A stretch of 64,000 nucleotides of DNA, taken from an uncultured Aquimarina sp. GTDB lineage: Bacteria > Bacteroidota > Bacteroidia > Flavobacteriales > Flavobacteriaceae. Of the stretch, positions 17,532 to 27,336 are shown in pieces. The stretch covers positions 558,001-622,000 of the forward strand of contig NZ_CANLMP010000004.1 in assembly GCF_947492405.1 (NCBI RefSeq), read 5' to 3'. How positions within the stretch are numbered: position 1 is the first letter of the stretch; every line of letters starts with the position of its first letter. The position numbers were made by a program, and so were the translations under genes. The notes beneath the pieces were generated by a model that made no database searches, had not been told where the DNA came from, and was given only the letters and a program-made list of their open reading frames with translations.

Positions 17532-18416
17532 ATGATTAAAAAAATTACCCCACTACTGGCAGTAATCTGCTTAATTTTTAATTCTTGCACAGATGATGTG
17601 GAATTTAACACACCAGGATTACAAGCTACAATCGACGGAAAATTATTTAGACCTGATATCAGAAAAGCAATTATTCATGATGATGGCACATTAGTAATTG
17701 TTGGAAATACCGGCACAGAATCAATAAACTTTACAACATCCTCTACTAATATCGGAACCTATAGGTTAGAACAACAAGCTATTAATAAAGTTAGTTTTGA
17801 AGATGATGATGTAAAATTCATCTCGGAAGATGGAGTAAGTAACGGACAGATAGTTATTACAGAAATTTATAATAATAGTGTTTCCGGTAATTTCTATTTT
17901 GAAGACTTAAAAGGTAGTAACGGAAAATCGATGAGCTTCAAAAATGGATGGTTTTACAGACTACCTATAGAGAATTTTGTTCCTGAACCAGAAGAGGAAG
18001 AAGAAGTAGAAGAAGAAATTATCATAAACGTTGAAGAAGAAGATCCTTTGATAAACCCATGTCTTCTTAATGCATCTCTTATTGCTAAAATAAATGGTAT
18101 CCAAATGGTCACAGATGATCACGATGCAATTCCATTTGGAGTAAACAATCCTTCTATTTTTATCAAAGCAAGTAATGAAGATGAAGAAATAGAAATTGTT
18201 TTTCCAATAGATGTTACTGTGGGAACACATTCTCTAACAGGATCTGGAGATTATAGCGCTACTTATAGCCTATACAATGATAAAGCATCTGCAATAACTG
18301 GAACACTTACTATTACATCACATGACACTGAATCCAAATGTATTGATGGTAGTTTTGAATTTACCACAACAAGTGGAATAGTTGTCACAGAAGGATTATT
18401 CGAATACGGATATTAA
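17532..18416 (+). CDS. Lipoprotein with two related halves, unknown function
   Basis: Lipobox FNSC with acidic TDDVE after it indicates a lipoprotein, possibly surface exposed. Residues 25-140 and 175-294 look like two copies of one beta-rich domain: each has an A-x-I-(D/N)G start, a charged strand pair, a GTYRL/GTHSL turn (residues 75-80 and 232-237) and an ISGNFYF/GSFEFTT close. A highly acidic linker (EPEEEEEVEEEIIINVEEED, in part) joins them. This matches small DUF6252-like flavobacterial lipoproteins, but the function is unknown. A strong terminator follows. Confidence 0.75.
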   Translation: MIKKITPLLAVICLIFNSCTDDVEFNTPGLQATIDGKLFRPDIRKAIIHDDGTLVIVGNTGTESINFTTSSTNIGTYRLEQQAINKVSFEDDDVKFISEDGVSNGQIVITEIYNNSVSGNFYFEDLKGSNGKSMSFKNGWFYRLPIENFVPEPEEEEEVEEEIIINVEEEDPLINPCLLNASLIAKINGIQMVTDDHDAIPFGVNNPSIFIKASNEDEEIEIVFPIDVTVGTHSLTGSGDYSATYSLYNDKASAITGTLTITSHDTESKCIDGSFEFTTTSGIVVTEGLFEYGY

Positions 18417-18437
18417 TCACAACTCAACTATAATTCG

Positions 18438-18480
18438 AAAAGCGTTCACTAATATGATTGGTGAACGCTTTTTATTTTTT
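18438..18480 (+). terminator. Strong terminator hairpin
   Basis: Arms aaaagcgttcac (18438-18449) and gtgaacgctttt (18461-18472), followed by a T tract. Confidence 0.9.
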
Positions 18481-18650
18481 CACAAATTCAAACAACACTT
18501 CTCTTGCATTACTTTTTTCATTTATTAAAAGAGTCCAATATCTGATAGTTGATAAATTGGAATAACTTTTAATCAATCAGCTTATCATTTTAGTTATTTT
18601 TGGAGATCACTTCCTCTGGAAGATTAAACTTTCTCGAAACTGATTTTTTT

Positions 18651-21600
18651 ATGTATTTAATTTTTGATACCGAAACAACAGGTTTACCTAAACGTTGGGA
18701 TGCTCCAATAAGTGACACCGATAACTGGCCAAGATGTATACAAATAGCTTGGCAGTTACATGATGAAATGGGTAACTGTATCGAACATCAGGATTATTTA
18801 GTAAAACCAGAAGGATTCAATATTCCTTATGACGCTGAAAAAATTCATGGAATTTCTACCGAGTTAGCAGATCAAGATGGTATTACATTAGCAGAAGTTT
18901 TAGAAAAATTCAACATTGCTTTGTCTAAAACCAAATTTGTTGTAGGTCAGAACGTAGGGTTTGATGTCAACATTATGGGATCTGAGTTCTATAGACTTGG
19001 TATTGAAAACCAATTACAAGAATTACCCGTACTTGATACCTGTACAGAAACCACTGCTAGTTTATGTCAGATTCCTGGAGGTCGTGGAGGAAAATTTAAA
19101 CTTCCTACATTAACAGAGCTACACGAATTTCTTTTTGGAACTGCATTTGGAGAAGCACATAATGCCACTGCAGATGTAGAAGCTACTACTCGATGTTTTT
19201 TAGAATTAATCCGTAAACAAGTTTTTACACAGGAAGAACTGGACGTTCAACCAGATTATTTCCAAAACTTTAAAGAAATCAATCCAGCGCCTATTCAGCT
19301 AATAGGCCTAAAACATATAAACCTAAAAAAAGCCTCACAAAAAATTCAGGAGGCTTTAGATCAACAAGGCGGCTCTGATATTTCTCAACAAGAGATTAAA
19401 GATAATATTGCAGCTCTTGATGCCGTTAACTTCGTACATCTTCATAATCATACTCAGTTTTCAGTATTGCAATCTACTACCAGTATTCCTGATTTGGTAA
19501 AAGAAACAGCTAAACATAAAATGACAGCTGTTGCCATGACCGATCATGCGAATATGATGGGGGCTTTTCATTTCGTATCAGCTGTTATGAATCATAACAA
19601 AAGTGTAAAAGCAGCTAACGAAGAAGCTCTAGAAAATGGAGAAGAACCTACAGGAGTGGAGATAAAACCTATTGTAGGCTGTGAATTTTTTGTTTGCGAA
19701 AACCATAAAGACAAATCCAGAAAAGATAACGGTTATCAAATCGTATTACTTGCAAAAAACAAAAATGGATATCATAATCTAGCAAAAATGTCTTCCACTG
19801 GTTTTGTTGATGGGTTCTACTACCTTCCTAGAATTGATAAAGAGGTTATTAAACAATATAAAGAAGACATTATAGTCCTTACTGGAAATCTTTATGGAGA
19901 AGTTCCAAGTAAAATACTAAATATAGGAGAAAAACAAGCCGAAGAAGCATTGCTTTGGTGGCATCAAGAGTTTGGCGATGATCTGTATATAGAAATCATG
20001 CGTCACAATCAAGAAGATGAAAATCGCGTAAATCAGGTTTTAATTAATCTCTCTAAAAAACACAATATTAAAACCATCGCTTCTAATAACACCTATTATT
20101 GTGAGAAAGAAGACGCCAACGCTCATGACATTCTCCTATGCGTAAAAGATGGAGAAAAACAAGCTACACCAATAGGTCGCGGAAGAGGATATCGATATGG
20201 GTTGCCTAACCAAGAATATTATTTTAAGTCTTCTGAAGAGATGAAAAATCTCTTCAAAGATCTTCCAGAAGCGATTATTAACATACAAGAGGTTGTTGAT
20301 AAAATAGAACCTTTTGTACTTGCCAGAGATGTACTATTACCAGCTTTTGATATTCCTGAAGAATTTCAATCAGAAGAAGATAAAGTTGATGGAGGGAAAA
20401 GAGGAGAAAATGCGTATCTAAGACATATTACGTATGAAGGTGCAAAAATAAGGTATGGAGAAATTACTCCTTCTATTGATGAACGACTAGATTTTGAATT
20501 AAAAGTAATTGAAAAAACCGGATATCCAGGATACTTCTTGATTGTAGAAGATTTTATACGTGCAGCAAGAGACATGGGAGTTTCAGTAGGTCCTGGACGT
20601 GGATCCGCAGCAGGATCTGCAGTTGCCTATTGTTTATGGATTACTAATCTTGACCCCATAAAGTATGATCTACTTTTTGAGAGATTCTTAAATCCGGATC
20701 GTGTGAGTATGCCCGATATTGATATTGATTTTGATGATGAGGGACGTGGACGTGTAATGGATTACGTAATTGAAAAATATGGAGCAAATCAGGTAGCACA
20801 GATTATTACCTATGGTACGATGGCAGCAAAATCTTCTATACGAGATACTGCTCGTGTACTGGATCTTCCTCTTGGAGATGCTGATAGAATTGCCAAGCTG
20901 ATCCCTAATATGTCCAAATTAGGTAAAATATTTGGTGTTGAAGAAGCGGTACTTAAGAAAAAATTCAGAAGTGATGAATTAGAAAAAGTAAACGAACTAC
21001 TTAATATAGCCGAAGGAAGTGATCTGGAAGCAGAAACACTAAATCAAGCAAGAATATTAGAAGGCTCTGTTAGAAATACCGGAATTCACGCTTGTGGTGT
21101 GATTATAACACCTGATGATATTACCAAATTCGTTCCTGTTGCTTTAGCCAAGGACTCGGATATGTATTGTACACAATTTGACAACTCTGTTGTAGAAGAT
21201 GCAGGACTACTAAAAATGGATTTCCTAGGGTTAAAGACATTAACCTTAATCAAAGACACTGTAAAAATTGTAAAAGCTAAACACAATGTAGATCTTGATC
21301 CAGAGAATTTCCCATTGGATGATGAGGAAACCTATGCATTGTTCCAAAGAGGAGAAACTGTTGGAGTCTTCCAATATGAATCTCCCGGGATGCAAAAATA
21401 CATGAAGGAACTAAAGCCTACTGTTTTTGCAGATCTTATCGCAATGAACGCTTTGTATCGCCCAGGTCCTTTAGAATATATTCCTAGTTTTATTAATAGA
21501 AAACATGGTACTGAAGAAATTATTTATGATCTCGAAGCTTGTGAAGAATATCTAAAGGAGACTTATGGAATCACGGTATATCAGGAGCAAGTAATGTTAT

Positions 21601-23036
21601 TATCTCAGAAACTTGCAGATTTCACTAAAGGTGAAGCCGATGTACTCCGTAAAGCAATGGGTAAAAAACAAAAGGCTGTTCTTGATAAGATGAAACCTAA
21701 ATTCATTGAACAAGCAGCTGCCAAAGGTCACGCTGAAGAAAGTCTGGAAAAAATCTGGAAAGATTGGGAAGCTTTTGCTGCCTACGCTTTCAATAAATCT
21801 CACTCAACTTGCTATGCCTGGATAGCTTATCAGACTGCATACCTAAAAGCGCATTATCCAGCAGAATATATGGCTGCTGTGCTTTCTAATAATATGAATG
21901 ATATCAAACAGGTTACTTTCTTTATGGAAGAATGTAAACGTATGAAATTAGACGTATTAGGTCCTGATGTTAACGAATCCTACAGAAAATTCTCTGTAAA
22001 CAAGGATGGTGCAGTTCGATTTGGAATGGGAGCTATCAAAGGTGTTGGAACAGGAGCTGTTGCCACTATCGTAGAAAACAGAAAGGAAGATGGACACTAT
22101 AAATCTATTTTTGATATGGCAAAACGTATTGATTTACGTGCCGCTAACAAAAAAGCATTTGAAAGTTTAGCACTAGCTGGCGGTTTTGATTCTTTTGCCG
22201 AAACACATAGAGGTCAATATTTTCATCAAGATGGAGATGGGGTTACATTCCTTGAAAAAGCGATGAAATATGGATCAAAATATCAGGAAAATGAAAATTC
22301 ATCTCAGGTAAGTTTGTTTGGAGAAGCTAGTGATGTGCAGATTCCTGAACCCGTAGTTCCTCCTTGCGAAGAATGGGGAACTATGGAAAAACTGGCTAGA
22401 GAAAAAGAAGTAGTAGGTATTTACCTTTCTGGTCATCCATTGGATGATTTTAAATATGAAATGAAATATTTCTGCAATGGATCACTTCTTAATTTTGCCG
22501 ACTTAGAAAACAATCTAAATCGAGAAATCTCATTTGGAGGTGTCATCACTGGTGTAGAGCACCGTACCTCTAAAAATGGAAAAGGTTGGGCCACTTTTAG
22601 CATAGAAGATTATAATACCGCTCACGAATTTAGAATTTTTGGAGAAGACTACCTAAAACATAGACCTTTCTTGGTACAAAGCACATTTGTATACGCCAAA
22701 GCCTTTATAAAAGAAGGATGGGTAAATAGAGATACCGGCAAAAAAGGTGACCCAAGAATACAGTTCAATAGTTTTCAATTACTACACGATGTGATGGAAA
22801 CCTACGCTAGAAAATTAACTATTCAGTTAGATATCAATGACCTTTCTGATAAGAGAATTGATGGGCTTAAAGAACTATTAACAGAACATTCTGGAAATCA
22901 CACCTTAAACTTTGTAATATTTGAAATGGCTGAAAAATTAAAATTACATATGCCTAGTAGAAAACAAAAAGTCAATATTTCTCAAGAACTGTTAATGGCT
23001 CTGGAAAATGATTCTGTATATTATAAATTGAATTAA
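18651..23036 (+). CDS. dnaE: DNA polymerase III alpha subunit with N-terminal 3'-5' exonuclease
   Basis: The replicative polymerase, 1461 residues from ATG 18651; the frame extends upstream to a TTG at 18600, but MYLIFDTETTGLPKRWD is the normal N-terminus. Residues 1-205 are a DEDDh exonuclease: DTETTG (6-11), NVGFDVN, and HNATADVEATTR, all metal ligands and the His intact. The PHP domain starts near 262 (HLHNHTQFSVLQ), the palm has GPGRGSAAGS and PDIDIDFDD near 687-695, then thumb/fingers, a helix-hairpin-helix region and an OB fold (ISFGGVITGVEHRTSKNGKG). The fused domain suggests built-in proofreading. No terminator is obvious. Confidence 0.95.
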   Translation: MYLIFDTETTGLPKRWDAPISDTDNWPRCIQIAWQLHDEMGNCIEHQDYLVKPEGFNIPYDAEKIHGISTELADQDGITLAEVLEKFNIALSKTKFVVGQNVGFDVNIMGSEFYRLGIENQLQELPVLDTCTETTASLCQIPGGRGGKFKLPTLTELHEFLFGTAFGEAHNATADVEATTRCFLELIRKQVFTQEELDVQPDYFQNFKEINPAPIQLIGLKHINLKKASQKIQEALDQQGGSDISQQEIKDNIAALDAVNFVHLHNHTQFSVLQSTTSIPDLVKETAKHKMTAVAMTDHANMMGAFHFVSAVMNHNKSVKAANEEALENGEEPTGVEIKPIVGCEFFVCENHKDKSRKDNGYQIVLLAKNKNGYHNLAKMSSTGFVDGFYYLPRIDKEVIKQYKEDIIVLTGNLYGEVPSKILNIGEKQAEEALLWWHQEFGDDLYIEIMRHNQEDENRVNQVLINLSKKHNIKTIASNNTYYCEKEDANAHDILLCVKDGEKQATPIGRGRGYRYGLPNQEYYFKSSEEMKNLFKDLPEAIINIQEVVDKIEPFVLARDVLLPAFDIPEEFQSEEDKVDGGKRGENAYLRHITYEGAKIRYGEITPSIDERLDFELKVIEKTGYPGYFLIVEDFIRAARDMGVSVGPGRGSAAGSAVAYCLWITNLDPIKYDLLFERFLNPDRVSMPDIDIDFDDEGRGRVMDYVIEKYGANQVAQIITYGTMAAKSSIRDTARVLDLPLGDADRIAKLIPNMSKLGKIFGVEEAVLKKKFRSDELEKVNELLNIAEGSDLEAETLNQARILEGSVRNTGIHACGVIITPDDITKFVPVALAKDSDMYCTQFDNSVVEDAGLLKMDFLGLKTLTLIKDTVKIVKAKHNVDLDPENFPLDDEETYALFQRGETVGVFQYESPGMQKYMKELKPTVFADLIAMNALYRPGPLEYIPSFINRKHGTEEIIYDLEACEEYLKETYGITVYQEQVMLLSQKLADFTKGEADVLRKAMGKKQKAVLDKMKPKFIEQAAAKGHAEESLEKIWKDWEAFAAYAFNKSHSTCYAWIAYQTAYLKAHYPAEYMAAVLSNNMNDIKQVTFFMEECKRMKLDVLGPDVNESYRKFSVNKDGAVRFGMGAIKGVGTGAVATIVENRKEDGHYKSIFDMAKRIDLRAANKKAFESLALAGGFDSFAETHRGQYFHQDGDGVTFLEKAMKYGSKYQENENSSQVSLFGEASDVQIPEPVVPPCEEWGTMEKLAREKEVVGIYLSGHPLDDFKYEMKYFCNGSLLNFADLENNLNREISFGGVITGVEHRTSKNGKGWATFSIEDYNTAHEFRIFGEDYLKHRPFLVQSTFVYAKAFIKEGWVNRDTGKKGDPRIQFNSFQLLHDVMETYARKLTIQLDINDLSDKRIDGLKELLTEHSGNHTLNFVIFEMAEKLKLHMPSRKQKVNISQELLMALENDSVYYKLN

Positions 23037-23459
23037 AATTTTAAATTAATTTCTGGAACAAAGTTCAGCATTACTAGATTTTCTATAACATATAGATTCT
23101 TCAATTCGTCCCTATAAAAAAAACAAAAGCATCCACTTTACATGTTAGTTATCTAACATTTGTAAAATTTTCACACACTCTTAAAAAGTGAAAAAACATG
23201 ATAATTATTTGTTAAAAATATAGGCTTTCAAAACTATTTTTTCATTCAGAAAAACATGCAATTATCTGTTTATCAATCGTTTATTCAATTAATCGAATTT
23301 TAAACAAACATTATTCTTTTCATTTCAAGATCTCTCTTTGTAAGTACAAAATATTGATGTCGTCTCAAACTATGTAAGATCTTAAGACCCTTATTTAAAC
23401 GATTGGCCGATTGTTTTCCTATTTATTTTTTCAGAATATAACTATTAAAAACACAAAAA
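23037..23459. other. Intergenic region after dnaE, no gene seen
   Basis: About 420 bp, very AT-rich, without an ORF above 40 codons, clear terminator or consensus promoter. It leads to an accessory lipoprotein gene. Confidence 0.5.
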
Positions 23460-24836
23460 ATGAAAAATTTTAAAACCATACTTTTAGGTATTTTCACTAT
23501 CTCATTATTTATAGCCTGCAGTACGGATGACACCGTAGTTACAGAAGATCAATTAACAACGAGCGAAACGGCAGAAGATGCCTTAGAAAAAGAAGCTCAA
23601 TCCAAAGGGTTTTTTCAATCACTAAGAGCTTTAAAAGAAGCAAAAATCTTACTTAGTAGCATTCGTAGAGATGGAGGAATTCCGTTTAATGTATTTAACC
23701 CTGCTCTTAGATTCACAGAGGCACAAAATGTTTTTTTACCAAGTGTTTTAGGTATTGATTTCAGAATAGACAGGTCTGTTGTTCCCGCTGGGCCTACAGC
23801 TAGATTTCCTATGTTCCAGGGCTGGGAAACCTTACCTGATGGAAATTTAAGAAAAGGATACTATGTAATAACAGAAGCTTCAGACAAATTTATGGCTAAA
23901 AAATTAGGAGTTATTTTTTCTCCTCGAATGGCTGCATCAGTAGGGTCAGGAGGAGAACAAAAAGCATATTTCAATAGAAAAGGCAGATTAGTTTTTGAAG
24001 GATCAGTAGATTTTTCGCCAAAAAGATCTTTAGTTGCAGGAGCTCCAGATGGACTGCTATTTGGTTTTCCCCCTGCAGAAGCTAATCCCGGAGCGATAGC
24101 AGATTCTAAATGGTCATCATATGTAGTATTACCAAGTGGTGTAGTTATTAATGCTCAATTGGTAGCCAACAGTACCGGTATTCATGATAGAATTCCAAAT
24201 CCGAATGGAAACAGCATCGAAGATCAAGATGATTTAAACAATCCTAATTTAGCCACTAATCAAGCCTCAGTTGTAATGCAACTTTTGGACGGATGGCAAG
24301 ATGGTAGACCATATTACTTTCATATTGTAACAGATACTTCAGACCCAGGACCTGCTGCGATAGAATTAGGAGTTTTTGCTCCAAGATTGGCTAACTTACC
24401 AACATTTGGATTATTCCCAGGTGGTTCTATGCTGCCTTTCAGCCCTACAGCAAATGGTAGAACAACGGATACAGATGGTTTTGGAGTACAAGGCTTGAAT
24501 ACGGCTTCTTTAAGCGATCAACAAGTACAAGATCCAACAAATACTTTTCCGATTGACCCAAGAGACGAAAGATATGCACCAATGTGGGACGCACACGTAA
24601 CAGAGTTTACAGTTCCTGAAGCAGATCGCCCAATACTAAGAAGTTTTGATCAAGTAAATCAACTTTTAGAAGAAGGCATTTTAATTCCTTTCAGAGGAAA
24701 TGCTAACCCTAGTCCACTTGCCAATTCTTTATCGGATTTACTAACGGCAACAGGAGCTATTATAAACTGTCCTGTAATTACACAACCAGATGCAAGTGTT
24801 ATTGGTACACAAATTGGATTACCTCAAAATAACTAA
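23460..24836 (+). CDS. 458-residue lipoprotein of unknown function, copy 1
   Basis: Lipobox LFIAC followed by STDDT marks a lipoprotein. The mature protein is not recognised. It contains SKGFFQSLRALKEAKILLSS (in part), SVVPAGPTARFPMFQG, GRLVFEGSVDFSPKRSL, GLLFGFPPAEANPGAIADS and, near the end, IPFRGNANPSPLANSL. It is closely similar along its whole length to the gene at 56694-58073 (most residues identical by eye). It lies between dnaE and trxA, which are often neighbours in this family, so it may be an insertion. Cell-surface or periplasmic location is inferred from the lipobox only. Confidence 0.8.
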   Translation: MKNFKTILLGIFTISLFIACSTDDTVVTEDQLTTSETAEDALEKEAQSKGFFQSLRALKEAKILLSSIRRDGGIPFNVFNPALRFTEAQNVFLPSVLGIDFRIDRSVVPAGPTARFPMFQGWETLPDGNLRKGYYVITEASDKFMAKKLGVIFSPRMAASVGSGGEQKAYFNRKGRLVFEGSVDFSPKRSLVAGAPDGLLFGFPPAEANPGAIADSKWSSYVVLPSGVVINAQLVANSTGIHDRIPNPNGNSIEDQDDLNNPNLATNQASVVMQLLDGWQDGRPYYFHIVTDTSDPGPAAIELGVFAPRLANLPTFGLFPGGSMLPFSPTANGRTTDTDGFGVQGLNTASLSDQQVQDPTNTFPIDPRDERYAPMWDAHVTEFTVPEADRPILRSFDQVNQLLEEGILIPFRGNANPSPLANSLSDLLTATGAIINCPVITQPDASVIGTQIGLPQNN

Positions 24837-24885
24837 AAAGAAGATTGAAGAATAAACTATTTTGTTTTTCTTTAATTTAATATCA

Positions 24886-24921
24886 AAAAGCTTCAACAAA
24901 TATTTGTTGAAGCTTTTTTTA
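24886..24921. terminator. Bidirectional terminator
   Basis: Arms aaaagcttcaacaaa (24886-24900) and tttgttgaagctttt (24903-24917) form a near-loopless perfect hairpin with A and T tracts on both sides, between convergent genes. Confidence 0.92.
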
Positions 24922-24950
24922 TATAGTTAAAAGTGAAAAATCAGAAGAAC

Positions 24951-25310
24951 TCAATCAAAAAAACTAAGTGCCCAATCTTCAGCCTCATTAAGTTCTTTAA
25001 AAAAAGTAAAAGCTTCGTTCCACAACGGTTGTTCCTGCATAGCCCTCTTTATTTCCTCAGGATTTTCAGAAACAATAGCAAAACCAATCATATTTTTTAA
25101 TATTCGCCCGTTGTAAACATTTAGATCTATATCGTGAGGATATTTCCTATGTGTAATAAATATGAAATTCTTTCCTTTATAATACGCTTCAAGATGATCT
25201 GTAATTTCTCTTGCAGTCTCCATAGTAATAGCAGAATTTGCTTTCATTACTAAAATCGCATGAGATTTTTTAAAAATGAGATTACAATATGACAGTTCAA
25301 TTTCTTTCAT
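24951..25310 (-). CDS. SpoIIAA/STAS-like small protein
   Basis: A 119-residue cytoplasmic protein with the alternating strand-helix pattern of SpoIIAA-like (STAS) folds: IELSYCNLIFKKSHAILVMK, helix METAREITDHLEAYYKG, strand NFIFITHRK, then MIGFAIVSEN and a C-terminal helix. Flavobacteria carry several such paralogues, often annotated hypothetical or STAS/SEC14. No phosphorylatable Ser motif is clear. It converges with the lipoprotein gene. A frameshifted relative lies at 58438-58837, also next to the lipoprotein paralogue. Confidence 0.65.
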   Translation of the reverse strand: MKEIELSYCNLIFKKSHAILVMKANSAITMETAREITDHLEAYYKGKNFIFITHRKYPHDIDLNVYNGRILKNMIGFAIVSENPEEIKRAMQEQPLWNEAFTFFKELNEAEDWALSFFD

Positions 25311-25573
25311 TCTGTTTATTACAGCTGTAAATATAATGTTAATTTTTTTTTCAAAGTTGAATTAATCGTACACCAATTCTATTCTAAACAACAAATAAAT
25401 TTATTAATACGTTAAAGAATTATTGTTAGCCGGAATAATTTAATATTATATTTGGTATCAGGATATTCAATAACCCTATAGTCAAAACAAATATTATGAC
25501 TGTAAGCTTTGGGATAATTATTGACTAATTTTGTGAAATTAAAAATGAATAAGAATTTAAATAATAAATAACT

Positions 25574-25891
25574 ATGGCATTAGAAATAACAGATGCTACT
25601 TTTGATGAAGTAGTACTTAAAAGCGATAAACCTGTATTAGTTGATTTTTGGGCAGCATGGTGTGGTCCTTGTAGAATGGTAGGCCCAATTATTGAGCAAA
25701 TCAGTGAAGAATATGACGGAAAAGCCGTTGTAGGTAAAGTTGATGTAGATGCAAACCAAGAATTTGCTGCTAAGTACGGTGTAAGAAATATCCCAACTGT
25801 TCTAGTTTTCCAAAACGGTGAAGTAGTTGGTCGTCAAGTTGGCGTTTCTCCTAAAAATGTATATGCAGAAGCTCTGGATTCATTGATCTAA
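25574..25891 (+). CDS. trxA: Thioredoxin
   Basis: A 105-residue disulfide reductase, with the active site WCGPC at residues 29-33 inside VDFWAAWCGPCRMVGP, the cis-proline in RNIPTVLVFQNGE, and normal thioredoxin length. Cytoplasmic, no signal peptide. TAATTTTG at 25526-25533 fits a -7 element 40 bp upstream, but a -33 box at correct spacing was not seen. Its own terminator separates it from the DUF58 gene. Confidence 0.97.
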   Translation: MALEITDATFDEVVLKSDKPVLVDFWAAWCGPCRMVGPIIEQISEEYDGKAVVGKVDVDANQEFAAKYGVRNIPTVLVFQNGEVVGRQVGVSPKNVYAEALDSLI

Positions 25892-25909
25892 GAATTGATA
25901 TAACAAACA

Positions 25910-25942
25910 AAAAAGGGTTGACGGATTGTCAACCCTTTTTTT
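25910..25942 (+). terminator. trxA terminator
   Basis: Arms aaaaagggttgac (25910-25922) and gtcaacccttttt (25928-25940) with continuing T tract. Confidence 0.93.
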
Positions 25943-26014
25943 ATATAAAATAGATTAGTTATACGTATATTGTTTGCATAAAATTAATTCCGTACCCCTT
26001 AATAATCAAGAAGG

Positions 26015-26947
26015 ATGATGAATATCCAAAATGAAATAAATAAAACTGGAGGTTTTACTAATCTTGAGCTTTTAGCTAAGCAAGTAGTCGAGGGATTTAT
26101 TTCCGGAATGCATAAAAGTCCTTTTCATGGGTTTTCTGCAGAATTTGCAGAACATAAAGTATATAACAATGGTGAGAGCACAAAACATATTGACTGGAAA
26201 CTCTATGCCAAGACGGATAAACTATTTACTAAAAGGTATGAAGAAGAGACCAATCTAAGATGTCATATAATTATTGATAATTCTTCTTCTATGCATTATC
26301 CCGAGGTAAAGGAACATCACTTAGGATCATTAAATAAGATTAGCTTTTCTGCATTAGCAACCGCTTGTTTAATGAATATCTTAAAGAAGCAGAGAGATGC
26401 AATAGGCCTTAGTATTTATAGTGACACCTATGATTATTACACTCAAGAAAAAGGTAGTGAAAGACACCACCAAATGCTTTTAAGTAAGCTAAGTCAAATT
26501 GTAACCTCTACACCCGACACAAAAAATACGGACACCTATAAATTTTTACACCAGATAGCGGAAAAAATTCATCGTAGATCATTAATATTCTTATTTACGG
26601 ATATGCTACAAGCTACATCAAGTCCTGAAAAACTATTTGAAGCTTTAAGACATCTTAAATACAATAAACATGAGGTAGTATTGTTCCATACTTTTGATAG
26701 TACAAAAGAGTTAAATTTTGACTTTAGTAATCGCCCTACTCGATTTATCGACGTAGAAACTGGTGAACACGTAAACTTATATGCAGACAATATCAAAGAA
26801 AATTATCAGAAAGCTGTCTCATCTTATTTTTATGATCTTAAATTAAAATGCTCACAGTATAAAATAAAATATGTGGAAGCGGATATTACAAAGGATTTCG
26901 ACAAAATCTTAACCACGTATTTAGTTGAAAGGCAGAAATTTGTCTAA
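26015..26947 (+). CDS. DUF58 domain protein with vWA-like fold
   Basis: A 310-residue soluble DUF58 protein. The family block HKSPFHGFSAEFAEHKVYNN is followed by DWKLYAKTDKLFTKRYEEET. A metal-ion-dependent adhesion-like DxSxS site is visible in IIDNSSSMHYP, as in von Willebrand A domains. DUF58 proteins usually work with MoxR-type AAA ATPases and membrane vWA proteins; no moxR gene is adjacent here. The start ATG 26015 was kept; an ATG lies one codon before at the same frame end (ATGATG). Confidence 0.92.
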   Translation: MMNIQNEINKTGGFTNLELLAKQVVEGFISGMHKSPFHGFSAEFAEHKVYNNGESTKHIDWKLYAKTDKLFTKRYEEETNLRCHIIIDNSSSMHYPEVKEHHLGSLNKISFSALATACLMNILKKQRDAIGLSIYSDTYDYYTQEKGSERHHQMLLSKLSQIVTSTPDTKNTDTYKFLHQIAEKIHRRSLIFLFTDMLQATSSPEKLFEALRHLKYNKHEVVLFHTFDSTKELNFDFSNRPTRFIDVETGEHVNLYADNIKENYQKAVSSYFYDLKLKCSQYKIKYVEADITKDFDKILTTYLVERQKFV

Positions 26948-26984
26948 AATAAAGAAAATTAACTCAAAAAAAATGGAAAAAACA

Positions 26985-27015
26985 TTTGTGAGTATTAAAA
27001 TGAGGTGTATATTTG
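26985..27015 (+). promoter_or_regulatory. Bacteroidetes consensus promoter for tRNA-Asp
   Basis: TTTG at 26985-26988, a 19-bp spacer and TATATTTG at 27008-27015 match the TTTG-N19-TAnnTTTG consensus. Transcription should begin near 27021, about 13 nt before the tRNA. Confidence 0.85.
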
Positions 27016-27033
27016 CATCCGCAATAAGGCAAT

Positions 27034-27107
27034 GGTCTGGTAGTTCAGTTGGTTAGAATACCTGCCTGTCACGCAGGGGGTCGCGGGTTCGAGTCCCGTC
27101 CAGACCG
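27034..27107 (+). tRNA. tRNA-Asp (GTC)
   Basis: A 74-nt cloverleaf. The acceptor arms ggtctgg (27034-27040) and ccagacc (27100-27106) pair fully, with G at the discriminator position. The anticodon stem cctgc/gcagg holds the loop ctgtcac with anticodon GTC at 27068-27070. The T arm is gcggg-ttcgagt-cccgt-like. CCA is not encoded. Confidence 0.97.
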
Positions 27108-27112
27108 CAAAA

Positions 27113-27152
27113 TTGCAAAAGCTTCAACTACCATTGAAGCTTTTTTTTGCAA
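27113..27152 (+). terminator. tRNA-Asp terminator
   Basis: Arms ttgcaaaagcttcaa (27113-27127) and ttgaagc with T8 (27134-27148) form a long hairpin directly after the tRNA. Confidence 0.92.
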
Positions 27153-27159
27153 TTAACGA

Positions 27160-27244
27160 AGTTGTGTTGTCCCACGCCTGTTGCGTGGGTGGTTTAGTAA
27201 ACCAATGAGAAGCTTTTCCTGAAAATGGAGAGGCTTTTTTTAAT
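27160..27244 (+). ncRNA. Three consecutive hairpins after the tRNA-Asp terminator; possible small RNA
   Basis: Cccacgc/gcgtggg (27171-27177/27183-27189), then ggttt/aaacc (27191-27203), then a 10-bp stem aagcttttcc/ggagaggctt (27210-27219/27227-27236) with a T tract. No ORF fits, and no promoter is recognised between the tRNA terminator and this run, so it may be read-through RNA or the leader of the next gene. Confidence 0.3.
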
Positions 27245-27336
27245 TTATAAGGATTATTACGGATCAAGATTAAGTAGTGAAACTGTAACAAACATTATTT
27301 ATAACACTCTATAATTAAACTAAACAATAGAGTATT

